Assembly (NCBI GenBank): GCA_036244855.1
Contig: BQKZ01008242.1
Location: forward strand, 1-30,003
Length of the DNA: 30,003 nt
Source of the DNA: Temnopleurus reevesii
Lineage: Eukaryota; Echinodermata; Echinoidea; Temnopleuroida; Temnopleuridae
Direction: 5' to 3'
The stretch's first letter is position 1. Each line of letters opens with the position of its first letter. A program made the position numbers and the translations under genes. The notes beneath the pieces were generated by a model. That model searched no databases, had not been told where the DNA came from, and was given only the letters and a program-made list of their open reading frames with translations. Below are positions 9,321-20,414 of the stretch, piece by piece.

Positions 9321-11560
9321 ATTAAATGAGTATTATCACGTAGTTACAATGGCTATTATTATCCAATTTAACATGACTTTGTCTATTACATCCAGCATAT
9401 ACCTTATGTAATTTCAGAAATATTTTGTATTGTAAGGGAAATTTGAAAAAAGAAAAATCAATTTTGATGTGTACAATTATAGTTTTCAAAATTTGTTCCA
9501 TTGGTTCCACACTGTGCCATTTCATTATCATGTTTCATTTATTCTAATAATGTATTATTAATATATTTATTTGTAATTTAAATATAAATTTGTAAAGGAA
9601 TGTTCATAGTTCATTGGGCCACACCATATCAGGTAATTGTTGTAGATTCTCAATGAAACACACAATATAGGTTGTTCATTGCCAGAGTGATTCTTTTAAA
9701 AATAATCCTGCCCTGCAACAGTTACATGTGTCTCAAAACTGAATATTGAATTATTCATAGTCGACTTTCATCATTCCGAACAGCTCACTGACTAATACGT
9801 ACATGCAGTCGCATGAAATATGGATTCAGATGAGAAATTAATTGAATAAAAAGCCCATGCATCCGCCTGTCTTCGAATCAGTGATGGCATAAGGAAGTGG
9901 AGACCAAGATTAAGATACAGTCAGATGAAGAAAGGGAATTAAAGTGAAGATGCTGATCAGTACAAAAGACAAAAATTGTAAGAAAGTAGGGTGGGACGAG
10001 AAGAAAAAATGAAATACGGCTTTGGATAAATCAATTATTGAAAGATACTGAAAACAATTGAGACAAAGAGAAAAAAAGGGAAAAGAAAGAAATAATTTGT
10101 GTGAAAAAATATAAAAAAGTAAGAATTACAAATATATAATGAAAGAATTAAGATACAAGTACAGTGAGTTGATATAAAAATTATCAATTTCAGGTGAGGT
10201 TTGAGGACTTCGGATATTTAGTTTAATTCTCACGCATATTATCCAACATACATAGCAATTACAAGATCCTGTCTTTCGCTAAGCAGCAAATTTTTGCTAT
10301 AATTTCTCACAAAAGGAAACATTTGGTCCAGTTTTAGTTTTTGCATTTTTCAAGTCGTAATCTTCATTACATTAATATGTGATACCAATAAGAAACACCG
10401 TACAAAAATGTATGTACAAGTGTAGGCCTTTGTACGAATAAGCTATCACCTATAAAAATTCANTATAAAAATTCTTTCCCCCACAAAAGAACAATGAGTT
10501 ACGACTGAGTAGAGACATATAGACAGCTGACATATTTCATCATATTCACATGTACCGCCAAATGTCAAAGAACTTTCAAATCAGAATATTCATTCTCTCT
10601 TTCTATGTCTCTCGCTCTCTCTATCTCTTTCTCTCTCTTCCTTTCTCTCTTTTCTCTAACTTCCTCCCTGCATCTCTCAGAATCACACTGCATCACTGTA
10701 TAGTGGGATAATTTTGCGGTGTTAACTTTTTTGCGATTGGTTAGTACATGAACATTTCCACGGGATATTACATTTGCAGATATAATCCATGAAGAAAAAT
10801 GTAATCTACTGACCTGACTAATAAAGATTTTTCAAGAAACAGGAAGGAATTACTGCTGCTACAAAAGAATGATTTTAAATTCCAAAAAATTGTAAAGAAT
10901 GACCGATTAATCAAGAGATTATGATTAGACGTGGTTGAACCATTGATAACGCTGTCGTCTCACTTCAAGACGCACGGTGTGAGGTACTGTGCATGTTAAC
11001 TTTTTTGTAGAAATGTTTAAGGATTACTTTCGCGAGACTAAAATTTGCGGTCGGAAAGCGCAAAAATTAAACCCCTGCACAAATTTTCGGCTATACAGTA
11101 ATACTGCAATGAGCCAGTGCAATCTGACTATAATTTGTTTTGCTAATGTTTTGAAATGCAAGAATATAATAGTATACCGTATATACTTGTATCTTAGAAA
11201 ACTACAGCATCTGATCATGTGAACAAAGTAAAATATCTCAATATTGAACTAGCAATCAAATAAACTATGTACCCATTTGTGACATCCTTAATTTGAAGGG
11301 TAGTCTTTTTCATTGTCTGGATGAAAAGTGGGTCACCAGTATTCCAATAATATTTTCTACAGGGAAATCTAGGGGTACTCAAGACTATGTTATGTTAGGT
11401 TTAGGGTTCCTTTAAAATAATCTTGATCATAAATATTCTAATAACATATCTAAGACCAGGGTTCTGCTGATCAATCTACCCTTCTATAAATAGATAAATT
11501 AACACGTCTGAGACTGGTTTGAAAAATTGTGCCACAGATATTCTGATAGTACATGGGAGA
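9321..11560. other. Intron 1 segment, largely featureless
   Basis: AT-rich DNA. A purine-rich stretch lies at about 9890-10110 and a CT-rich simple tract at 10593-10665. A single ambiguous base (n) is at about 10463. Fragments with CGCGA/TTGCGG words between 10715 and 11060 may be relics of a dispersed repeat. No exon was identified. Confidence 0.4.
10593..10665 (+). repeat. Imperfect CT-rich simple repeat
   Basis: Tract of TCTCTC, CTTTCT and TATCTC words. Confidence 0.8.
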
Positions 11561-11814
11561 CTCTCTCTGCAGAATACTGTACTACACTGGAGTAGGGACT
11601 ATAGTGGCATCATTTCCTAAGTAATATCTATCACCTGCTTGCAGCGTGGAGGACATAGCAATAAATTGAGTAGCATATTGGATATTGATTTGTGATCCCA
11701 ACTTACAAGATAGTCTAGAACACTGACTCAAGCCCAGCAGTTTGTTTAGCAATTCCTAATGGTAATACTAGATGTGAACCTGGAAATCAAAATAGTCAAT
11801 GTAATATTATCATT

Positions 11815-12017
11815 CAGGATTTAGCCCGGCTTACACCATCGCACATAGCATTTAAAGAAATGAGTATTCCTGCTAGCTACCAGTTCACCTCACCTGGATT
11901 GAGTGCAGCACAATGTGGATAAATTTCTTGGTAAAGGAAATAAACATTGTGGGTGGGACTTGAACCTACAACCCTCTAGTTGAAAGGCAGGAGTAAAAAC
12001 CACTGCACCACAAACGC
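11815..12017 (-). mobile_element. tRNA-derived SINE, copy A
   Basis: On the minus strand a tRNA-like head carries box A TGGTGCAGTGG (12000-12010) and box B GGTTCAAGTCC (11956-11966). The body follows with CCACATTGTGCTGCAC and a GGTGAGGTGAACTGGTAGC segment, then a pyrimidine/purine block ending GCCGGGCTAAATCC. Box spacing is that of a tRNA, but the arms do not fold into a full functional tRNA, and the body marks it as a SINE. Confidence 0.8.
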
Positions 12018-12297
12018 TTTACTAGCCTTTACAGATCTATATTCATAATACTTCATAAACCTTCTTGGAGAAGGGACTATACTGACATCAATTCCTAAGT
12101 AATATCTATCACCTGCTCGTGACATGGAGGACAGAGCAATAAATTGAGTAGCATATTAGATATTGATTTGTGATCCCAACTTACAAGATAGTCTAGAAAA
12201 CACACTTGATCCAGGCAGTTTGCCAGGCAGTTTGCTTAGCGATAACTTATGATGATACTAGCTGCAAACAGGGTAATGAAAATGCAAATGCCAATGC

Positions 12298-12345
12298 AAT
12301 ATTATTACCCAGGCTTCAGCCCTGCTTCAATCAGTGCAGGCACTA
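12298..12345 (-). mobile_element. SINE remnant with internal deletion
   Basis: In the short array unit only the 3' end of the SINE remains (complement of CCAGGCTTCAGCCCTGCTTC), joined directly to the array block CACTAGCCTTTACAGATCT that elsewhere borders the SINE head. Confidence 0.65.
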
Positions 12346-12599
12346 GCCTTTACAGATCTTCATAGGCTTTCATAAACCTTCTGGGAGAAGAGCGTCAAGG
12401 GACAATACTGACATCATTTCCTAAGTAATATCTATCACCTGCTCGTGGCATGGAGGACAGAGCAATGAATTGAGTAGCATATTAGATATTGATTTGTGAT
12501 CCTGACATACAAGCTACTCTAGAACATAGAAACTCAGTTTGCTTAGCATTGCCTTTTAGTGATGCGTGCTGCAAACCTGGTAATTTAAATAGTAATGCA

Positions 12600-12815
12600 G
12601 TATTATCACCCTGGCTTTAGCCTGGCTTACGTCAGCACATGTGGAAATTTAAGGAAAAAATAATTGTACAAGCTACCCATTCATTCACCTGGATTAAGTG
12701 CAGCACAATGTGGATAAATTTCTTCCCAAAGGAAATAAACGTGATAGGTGGGACTTGAACCAGCAACCCTTGGGTTGAAAGGCGAGAGTATTTCGAACCA
12801 CTGCACCAAAGACGC
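12600..12815 (-). mobile_element. tRNA-derived SINE, copy B
   Basis: Same family and position within the array unit as copy A. Box A TGGTGCAGTGG is at 12798-12808 and box B GGTTCAAGTCC at 12751-12761 (minus strand). The body with CCACATTGTGCTGCAC and the end GCCAGGCTAAAGCCAGGG are preserved. Confidence 0.82.
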
Positions 12816-13419
12816 TTCACTAGCCTGTATAGATCTCCATGAGCCTACATAAACCTTCTTGGAGTGAGGGTACAAGCATAATTTCCTAAGTAATATCTAT
12901 CACCTGCATGCCATGTCAAGGACATGGCAATAAATTGAGTAGCATATTGTATATTGATTTGTGATCCTCACATAAAATCTAGTCTAGAGCACAGACTCAA
13001 GATAATTATGCAGTTTGCTTCATAAGGTCTTACAGTGGTTCTGAACCATTACCCTTACCAAAAAGCCTTCATTAAGCTTTCAAAGAACCCGACAACTTAA
13101 TTTAAGTCTTCCCTTGCCTTTATCAATCTCCACAAGCCTTCTTACACATGGTTCGGAGTGAAGACACCTGCATCATTTACTAAGTTATGTAACTGAGATT
13201 GGTTATGAGCAATTTCCCTTATCAAAGATGACTGTTTATTGAGCAATTGGTTAACTTTTGCTAACCTTTCAAAGAACCCGACTGCTTAATTTAAGTCTTT
13301 ACTAGTCTGCTAGATCTTCATAAGCTTTAATACACCTTAGAGTTAGGACACTGGCATTTCCGAGGTAATATCTATCACCTGCTTTAAGCATGGAGGACAG
13401 GGCAATAAATGTATTGGCG

Positions 13420-13607
13420 CTCCCAACACAGGCTTCGCCTTCTGGATCTGCGCCCTTTCCTTTAATTTGTATGTATTTTGTTTATGCTATTTCTGTATAT
13501 TATTGACATTTGATTTTCTATTTTGAATATTGTATTGATGTATACAGAAACTTGTTTGTTGAAGGAAAAAAAAATGTTATTTTGAATTGAATTGAATTGA
13601 ATTGAAT
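13420..13607 (+). mobile_element. 5'-truncated non-LTR retrotransposon 3' end with (GAATT)n tail
   Basis: This insertion splits the array block GCAATAAAT / AAGTAGCATATT that is contiguous in other units. It starts about GTATTGGCGCTCCC, contains a T-rich 3' UTR-like stretch, and ends in five GAATT/TTGAA pentamers (13582-13607). A terminal pentamer tail marks LINE-type insertion. No coding part remains. Confidence 0.65.
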
Positions 13608-13710
13608 TAAGTAGCATATTCGATATTGATTTGTGATCCTGACATATTATCTAGTCTATAAAACAGACTCACCCCATGCACTTTGATTCATGATTTTTTT
13701 AAAGAGGTAT

Positions 13711-14019
13711 ATTAGCTGCAAACTTGGAAATCTGAATTTGTATTCCTTATATTTTTAGTCTCTTCTACTTGCTATGGAGGTTAAATTATATATATAAGTT
13801 GAATAGTAACTTAAACCCCATAGAAAATTGATTCATTTTAGACCATAACGAATTGAAAGTAAGGCAACTGTCACTAGCGAAAAAATAAACACATATATGG
13901 GGTATGACTAGAATTCAGAGTATCTGTATCTAACCATATTCTATCATCTTAGGAAGATGTAAACACCCCTTTAAGACATATATACTTAATTACCATATTA
14001 TATGCAATCATCATTGATT
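13711..14019. other. Intron 1 spacer with no recognised feature
   Basis: AT-rich DNA between the 470-bp array and the MITE; nothing identified. Confidence 0.4.
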
Positions 14020-14197
14020 AACACGATATAAACTATTTTCGAAAAATAAAGTCGAACACCATTTCAATGGTTCTTTGTAATGCTACTCAAATCGTAACCG
14101 GTTTGTCATTGTTGTGTCCGCACAGTTCTATTCACGGCAAACGGATCTATTCTTCTTCGAACAACTTCATTTTATTGAAAATAGTTTATATCGTGTT
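14020..14197 (+). mobile_element. MITE family 'TTGTGTCCGCACA', copy 1
   Basis: Terminal inverted repeats AACACGATATAAACTATTTTC and, at the right, its complement with one mismatch. Length is 178 bp. Beside the left repeat is AAAGTCGAAC; the centre holds TTGTGTCCGCACA at 14112-14124. Two further copies lie at 26876 and 27993 in this window. GATT flanks both sides and could be a short target duplication. Confidence 0.82.
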
Positions 14198-14560
14198 GAT
14201 TCCACTATTTTTATTGATACAGCATTTTCATCTATTATTGGTATTCCTGAAATTATTGTTATTAGTATTATCAATATCATCATCATTATAATCAGCATAA
14301 TATTCATATATATGTTTATGATTACTTTCATTGTTGCCATACTGAGGTAAAACAAAATCTCCAATAAACTCTTACTCACAAATTTTTCAGGAAACTAATT
14401 TGTAAGTATGACATTTATAAAATGTAAAATATACCAGGTACAAATGTTTAGACTGCACTTGCTAATGTTGATTTAGTCAAACACTTCATGCATAAATAAT
14501 TCATTACTATTTTTACATCCTAAATCTGAATACACTCTCCATTATCCATTCCATATAAAA
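14198..14560. other. AT-rich spacer with ATT/ATC simple sequence
   Basis: Contains an imperfect ATT/ATC tract at about 14236-14330. Apparent isoleucine-rich open frames are low-complexity artefacts. Confidence 0.45.
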
Positions 14561-15515
14561 CACTCCTTCAGCTGTTCCAAATGGCTAATATATACTCCAG
14601 ATCTCACTGAAACATTAATGATATTCACCGACATTGGGACGGCGCTGTTGTGTGTACCCAGTTGTCAACATTCTTAGATCTACATATAGCCCTGTGCAAC
14701 AAACCAAAAAATATAAATGACCCTCACAAATTAGCTATTTAGATACATCTTGATATTCATTATCAACATTATTATTATGATCGGTATATTATCATGGTCA
14801 GTATCATTATCATTTTGATTATGATTATCATATTTAATATTGTTATGACTACGTTATAGCACTTATTTTGAAATATTTTGTATTCATACAATGCTGAATC
14901 GGCTAAGCACAAATACTTTGTGTATATATTTAAGTTACTTAAACACTGTGATCTAAAAACGTACAAAATGGATACATTACTATACTTTTAAAGTAAATCT
15001 AGAAATATTCTCCTATTTCAATATCATTTCCAGCTTTTTCAAATGGCTAGCATACTCTATATCTCCCTGCAACATTAATGGTATTCACCGAGATTGGGAC
15101 AGTGCCATTGTGTCCCTTTTTGACGTCATCCATATGCACAGTGAGCCCCGAGCGACAAACCAGAAGGCTGAAAAATTATAGAGACAAATTGGTCATCCAT
15201 CTGCTAAATGAGCACCAGGCAAAATGAAATGGCTATTAGAACACTAAAAAAAACCTACACTCTTTTGTCATTCTCAAAGATTGAGAGAAATCAGCAATTA
15301 ATTCATTTTACCAAGGACATGATTTATTTATCATAATTTTTATTCAATGTCTGGTAAGCATTGCTCAAGAAGGTGAGAATTACAGTGAAAAATTGCTCGT
15401 CCGTCTATTTATTGAGCATATGGACTGACACAAAAAAAGCTATTTCAACATTTACTAATTTCTTTATTGTTCCTTGAAATTATAGAACTTGAATTGATAA
15501 TTATTCCACCATAAC

Positions 15516-15759
15516 CGGTCATGTGTGGCTCAGTGGTAGAGTGTCTGCCCCATGAACGTCATGGGTTCGATCCCCGGCAGAGTGATACCAAAGACTTATA
15601 AAAACGGGACCATCTGCCTCCTTGCCAGGCGCTCGGCATTTATGAATGAGGAGGGTAATAATAACTTTATGTTATGCAGGGCCCACTGGAAGAGCAGCTA
15701 GTTTACAGCTGGAAGTGGCTACCCTGGGTAAATAAGACATTATTATTATTATTATTATT
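15516..15759 (+). mobile_element. tRNA-derived SINE with (ATT)n tail
   Basis: The tRNA-like head has box A TGGCTCAGTGG (15526-15536) and box B GGTTCGATCCC (about 15567-15577). It is followed by a GC-richer body (CTGCCTCCTTGCCAGGCGCT, GGGCCCACTGGAAG) and ends in about eight ATT triplets. ATAAC on both sides (15511-15515 and 15760-15764) may be the target duplication. It is a different family from copies A-C. It is not scored as a functional tRNA because the stems do not pair well. Confidence 0.8.
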
Positions 15760-15987
15760 ATAACTATTGAGGTATTTTGCGGTAGGTCTTTCTGTAAATA
15801 CATAGGTCAGATCGAGGCTGATTGGATTGCACACCGGAAGACGTAATGACTTACAGAGAAACAAGTGGCTACGTGATCGTGATCGTTGTTTTGTTCATTT
15901 TATAAATCAGAGAACTTAAATCGATAATCATTTCACATTAACTAATGTGGTGTTTTTGTTGCAGCCATTCGTTATATGTGAATATAT

Positions 15988-16608
15988 TGTAATAATAATA
16001 ATAATAATAATGATAATAATAGGGGTACTTTTAATGCGCCAGATTCCACATGAATAATGTGCTCAAGGCGCAGTACAGGAAAATTTAAAGAGTAGCAGAA
16101 GCAGACAACAAAAGTACAAATAGATAAGAAATGAGATATATATGTGTAGATACTAATTGAAAGCACTTATAAAAAGATGGGTTTTGAGTGCATTTTTGAA
16201 ACATTCAACAGTTTGCACATCGCGTATTTCTTGCGGTAATTGATTCCAGAGATAAGGTTCAGCATGTGCAAAAGACCTATCCCCCCATGATTTTTTAGTT
16301 TTCGGAACAGTGAGCAATTTAGAATCAGATGATCTCAGCCGTCTAGCAGGATTGTAAGGTATCAGCAGATTTATATTATATTCCGGGGCACTTCCACGTA
16401 AGCAGTGAAAGACTAGTAACAAAAAATTAAATTTTATGCGAAATTCAACAGGAAGCCAGTGTAATGATACCAAAACAGGAGTAATGTGAGTACTGCGTCT
16501 GGTCAGCGTAACAATACGAGCTGCTGAGTTTTGCAGTTTTTGTAGGAGTGAGAGTTGTGATTGAGGAAGGTTTAACAGTAGTGCATTGAGGCTGAGCATC
16601 AAACTAGG
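15988..16608 (-). mobile_element. CR1-like non-LTR retrotransposon, 5'-truncated 3' end
   Basis: On the minus strand an open frame of about 150 codons matches the C-terminal end of reverse transcriptase in CR1/jockey-type LINEs. It contains LQNSAARIVT, then HITPVLVSLHWLPVEFRIKF, LLLVFHCLRGSAP and a final W.QLP.EIR..... F.... LKTHLF pattern. After the stop (about 16153) comes a 3' UTR with CTGCGCCTTGAGCAC, GGAATCTGGCGC and a terminal (ATT)n run (15988-16020). It interrupts a unit of the 220-bp array, whose next part resumes at about 16609. The catalytic domain is missing, so this copy is dead. Confidence 0.88.
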
Positions 16609-17057
16609 AGACAATGAATTATAGGGACACATTGGTCATCCATCTGCTAAATGAGTACCAGGTGAAACAAATATGGCTACCTGAATACTCAAGAAAATCT
16701 ACTTTTTTTGTTATTTTTTGTTAATATTCGACAATCAGAGAACTCATATTCACTGTTAATTTGTTTTTGTCAATAAAGTGATTTATTTGTCATAATTTCA
16801 ATTCATCGTCTGGTAAGCATCACTCACGAAGGTGTGATTATAAAGACGAATTGGTTATCCAGCTGCCAAGTTAGTAGTGGCTGAAAGGAAATGGCTCTTT
16901 CAACCCTCAATCAGATGTACTATTTGTTCTCATTCTTTGAAATCAGAGAATTTGAATAAGTCGTTACTTTTCTCTTGGGCTAATGAGATGTATTTCGTAA
17001 TAGCTTTTCATTGACTATGAATATATTAGGTAGAGCCCTGCGGGAACAACCAGGGCA

Positions 17058-17236
17058 GTGTTTCACCAAGTTATGAAAGACTGTAAGAATGACACGCACC
17101 ACTAGAATCAGTTCTTGCACTGAATGATAAAAAATCTTACGCATATTACACTCGTTAACTTACGCATATTACACTCGTTAACATACTCTAGTCTTTCTTA
17201 AAGTCATGCGTAACTTTAAGAATGTTTAGATGAAAC
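17058..17236. mobile_element. Degenerate relic of the GAGGTGTTTCACC hairpin family
   Basis: The left part reads GTGTTTCACCAAGTTATGAAAGACT. The right part, in complement, reads GGTGTTTCAT and includes CTTTAAGAAAGACTAGAGT. The interior holds TTGCACTGAATG, echoing the hairpin loop sequence. It is much more diverged than the copies at 25073 and 28491. A 23-bp perfect tandem repeat starting CTTACGCATATTACACTCG lies at 17136-17181. Confidence 0.55.
17136..17181 (+). repeat. Perfect 23-bp tandem duplication
   Basis: Two identical adjacent copies at 17136-17158 and 17159-17181 within the hairpin relic. Confidence 0.95.
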
Positions 17237-17410
17237 ACCATCCTGAAGACATGAATGATGAGCATTGTTGAAAAATGGCTAATTCAACCCCTCAACCTTC
17301 TCAACGAAATCTACTGATTTGTCCATGTGTTTTTTAATCAGAGAACCTGAATTGATAATCATTTCACATTAACTAATGAGATGTTTTTGTTCTAGCTATT
17401 ATCTGTCTCG

Positions 17411-17996
17411 TAAAGGGGAACTTCACCCAGACATTGATGTGTGCTCAGTGGATGAAGAAAAATACAATGATCAGTCTGTAAAGATTTGAGCAGAATCCGA
17501 CAATCCATTAAAAATTTATGAATTTTCAAAATTTTGATTTACACCCCTCATGGGCTTCTTAAATTGGCAACGTATAGGCACAAAATGGCTTACAACATGG
17601 AAAACTCTCCATTTACTTTGTACACAGACTTTCACATTTTCTTCTTTTTCTAGAAAAGTATACCAAATTGTACTTTTCTCTTCAAGTATGATATGGACAT
17701 TTTGATTTTGCATACATTTTGGAATGATTTTTGATGATTTATTGTCTACTTTTCTAGGAGAAGCAGAAAATATGAAATTCTGTGTACAAAGTGAATGGAG
17801 AGTTCTCCATGTTGTCAACCATTTCGTGCCTGTACGTTGCCAATTTAAGGAGCCCATGAGGGGTGTAAATCAAAACTTTGAAAATTCAAAACTTTTGAAT
17901 GGATTGTTTGATTTTGCTCAAATTTTCACAGTTTGATCATTGTATTTTTCTTCATCCACTGAGAGTGCATCAATGTCTGGGTGAAGTTCTCCTTTA
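17411..17996. mobile_element. 586-bp foldback element with arms of about 260-290 bp
   Basis: The left end TAAAGGGGAACTTCACCCAG is repeated inverted at the right end (complement TAAAGGAGAACTTCACCCAG). The arms stay roughly 85-90% alike by eye over about 260 bp, with a spacer of about 60-80 bp near 17690-17750. TA at both ends suggests a TA target duplication as in Tc1/mariner-type MITEs. Open frames exist on both strands (17516-17857 and 17724-17936) and encode the same peptide stretch because the arms are palindromic. The element sits inside a 220-bp array unit. Confidence 0.85.
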
Positions 17997-19740
17997 ATAA
18001 AAATGTATTAGCCAGAGGTTCAGAGGCACATCAGAAGACATGAATTATACTGACAAATTGGTCAGCCATCTGTTAAACGAATACCGAATCAAACAAAAGT
18101 GGCTGCTTGAACACTCACCAAAATTTACTATTTGTTGTCATTTGGTTTTACATCAAAAGACTTTAATTGATAATCATTTCACATTCACTAATGATTTGCT
18201 TTGTTGTAGCTACTAATTGCTTGTGAAAACCTTCGGCTGAGGCTAAGAAGCATTATTGAATATATGAATTACAGTGACAAAATTGATCATCCATCTACCA
18301 AATTAGCATTGGCTAATATAAAAATAGCTACTTCAACATTCATTTAAAGGAAATGTTTGCTATTTCTTTGTCATTGTTTGAAATTACAATTGATGATTAA
18401 TTCACAATAACTAATGATATGTTCTTGATGTAGCTATTCATTTACTGTAAACATATTAGGTAGATCAAGGCTGATCGAGTAGCACACCAAAGGACGTAAT
18501 GACTTACAGTGACAAATTGGTCAGCCATCTGCTAAATGAGTATCAGGTGAAACAAAAATGGCCACCTGAACATTCAGGAAAATCTACTACTTCAATTATA
18601 GAATTTTGAGTGAGAATTATATTTCTCTTCAGCTAATGAGATGTTTTTGTAATATCTCCTCATTGACTGTGAATACATTAAGTCGAGCCCTGGGTGACAT
18701 ACCAGAAGATATGAATTATAGTGCCTAATGAGTACCAGGTGAAACAAAAATGGCCACCTGAATACTACCAGAAATTAACTATTGTGTTGTTCTTCAAAAT
18801 CATGGAATTTGAAGAGAACATTATATTTCTCTTTAACTAATGAGACGTTTTTGTAATAGCTATTCATTGACTGTGAATACATTAGATAGCTCCCTGAGCT
18901 ACAAACTTAAAAGCACAAATCATAGTGACAAATTAATTCTTCATCTGCTAAATGAGTACCAGGTGAATAAAAAATGGCAACCTGAACACTAAAGAAAAAT
19001 TAACTATTTGGTGTTGTGCTTCAAAATCATGGAATTTGAAGAGACCATTATATTTCTCTTCAGCTAATGAGATTTTTTGTAAAAGCTATTCACTAACTGT
19101 GAATAAATTAGGAAGAGCCCTGAGCGATAACCCAGAAGATACAAAGTATAGTGACACATTGGTCATTCATATGCTTAATGAGTACCAGGTGAAACAAAAA
19201 ATGGCCACCTGAATACTAACAGAAATCAACTATTTGTTGTTGTTCTTCAAAATCATGGAATTTGAAGAGATCATTATATTTCTCTTCAGCTAATGAGATG
19301 TTGTAATGGCTATTCATTCACTGTGAATATGTTAGAAAGAGCCCTGGGCGACAGACCAGAAGACATAATTTACAGTGACAAATTAGCTCTTCATCTGTTA
19401 AATGAGCATGGCTGAAAAGAAAATAGCCACCTGAACACATATGAAATTTACTTTTTGTTGTTATTACTTTGAATAAGAGAATTTTGATGGACAATTATAT
19501 TTCACTTTAGCTAATGAGATGTTGTAATGGCTATTCATTCGCTGTGAATACGTTAGGAAGAGCCCTGAGCGGCAAACCAGAAGGCATTAATTAAAGTGAC
19601 AAATTGATCCTTCATCTGTGAAATGAGCATGGCTGAAAGGAAATGACTACTTCACTACTCAAGAAAAATCAATTTGTTTATTTTTTGTTTTATTCCAAAG
19701 AATTTTAATTGACATAAGAGTTTTATTAATGAGGTTTTCT

Positions 19741-20410
19741 GTCATTAGGAAGACATAAATCATTGTGCATAATTACATTGGTCCAAGGCTCAGGTGGATA
19801 GCTGACCTGGATTTAGCATTGTCTGCGTAGCTGGTCATTAGAGTAATTGCAGGTCATAAGACTTCAATAAAGGCGGATCCAGAATTTGTCAATGGGGGGG
19901 GGGGGGTAAGGAGCTGCTGAACTGAAAGGATAACAAATTCTCACATGGGCAGTATGAAATAAATATAGATATTCCTCACAAATATCCTCAGATATCATTT
20001 TACACAAAATTAATTACTAACCATTATCCTCTACTTTCAATATCCCCTTCATACATTCATGAAATAATCAATTTAGACCTAATACTAGACGTGAAAACCA
20101 ACCTTAGAAATACAAAAACTGATAGTTGAATTAAACTATTGACAAATAAAAAAACGTAATGTAAATCATAGCCAACAACTGGACACAATAAATATTACTC
20201 CATTGAAAACCTCAAAAAAAAAAATGTTTATACATGTAAATCCTCAAAATTTCAGCCACAAGCAGACTGCATTTTATTGGTAAATAATTCATCCATATGT
20301 GACAAACTACTAAATAAACATTACATAAAAACATACACAGCTGCTCTGAACATCTTAAAATGTCCAATATACAAAATACTTCACAAGAAATCAGTGTAAT
20401 CCTCTGTATT
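19741..20410. other. Intron 1b segment, no gene recognised
   Basis: AT-rich DNA with a G13 homopolymer at 19894-19906, preceded by AGGCGGATCC, a combination that may belong to a dispersed repeat. Confidence 0.45.
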
Positions 20411-20414
20411 TTAC

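Larger units (their letters stand above)
11580..13710 (-). repeat. Degenerate tandem array, unit about 470 bp, containing a SINE
   Basis: The block CCTAAGTAATATCTATCACC followed by GCAATAAATTGAGTAGCATAT and TGATTTGTGATCC recurs with GTAATATCTA at 11621, 12099, 12425, 12890 and 13365. Spacings are 478, 326, 465 and 475 bp. The short unit has lost most of the SINE. A sub-repeat with CTTTCAAAGAACCCGAC occurs at about 13078 and 13268. The strand shown is that of the embedded SINE. Confidence 0.88.
14560..19740 (+). repeat. Degenerate tandem array, unit about 220 bp, more than 15 copies
   Basis: Units contain in order: GAGCCCTGAGCGACAAACCAG, then GAATTATAGTGACAAATTGG, CATCTGCTAAATGAGTACC, a GGTGAAACAAAAATGGC..CCTGAACAC block, a GAATTTGA..GA block, and CTAATGAGATG..TTTTTGT.ATAGCTATTCATTGACTGTGAATA. 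GAGCCC-type landmarks at 18685, about 18888, 19115, 19339 and 19560 give spacings of 203-226 bp. The first units (from about 14565 and 15030) also share a block with CATTAATG.TATTCACCGA.ATTGGGAC. The array is broken by four later insertions, listed separately. Confidence 0.88.

Noticed and set aside
11949..12815. Two possible minus-strand tRNA genes
   Set aside because: The heads belong to SINE copies A and B within a tandem unit; cloverleaf pairing is poor.
15520..15590. Possible functional tRNA gene
   Set aside because: Box A and box B are present, but acceptor and anticodon stems do not pair properly and a SINE body with an ATT tail follows.
17516..17936. Open frames of 113 and 70 codons on opposite strands encoding nearly the same peptide
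   Set aside because: They are the two arms of the 586-bp inverted repeat; the identical peptides follow from the palindrome, not from a gene.
14560..19740. CRISPR-like array or tandem exon array on the plus strand
   Set aside because: Units are long and degenerate, with no constant repeat/variable spacer pattern. Frames next to the splice-like AG sites contain early stops and no shared peptide.
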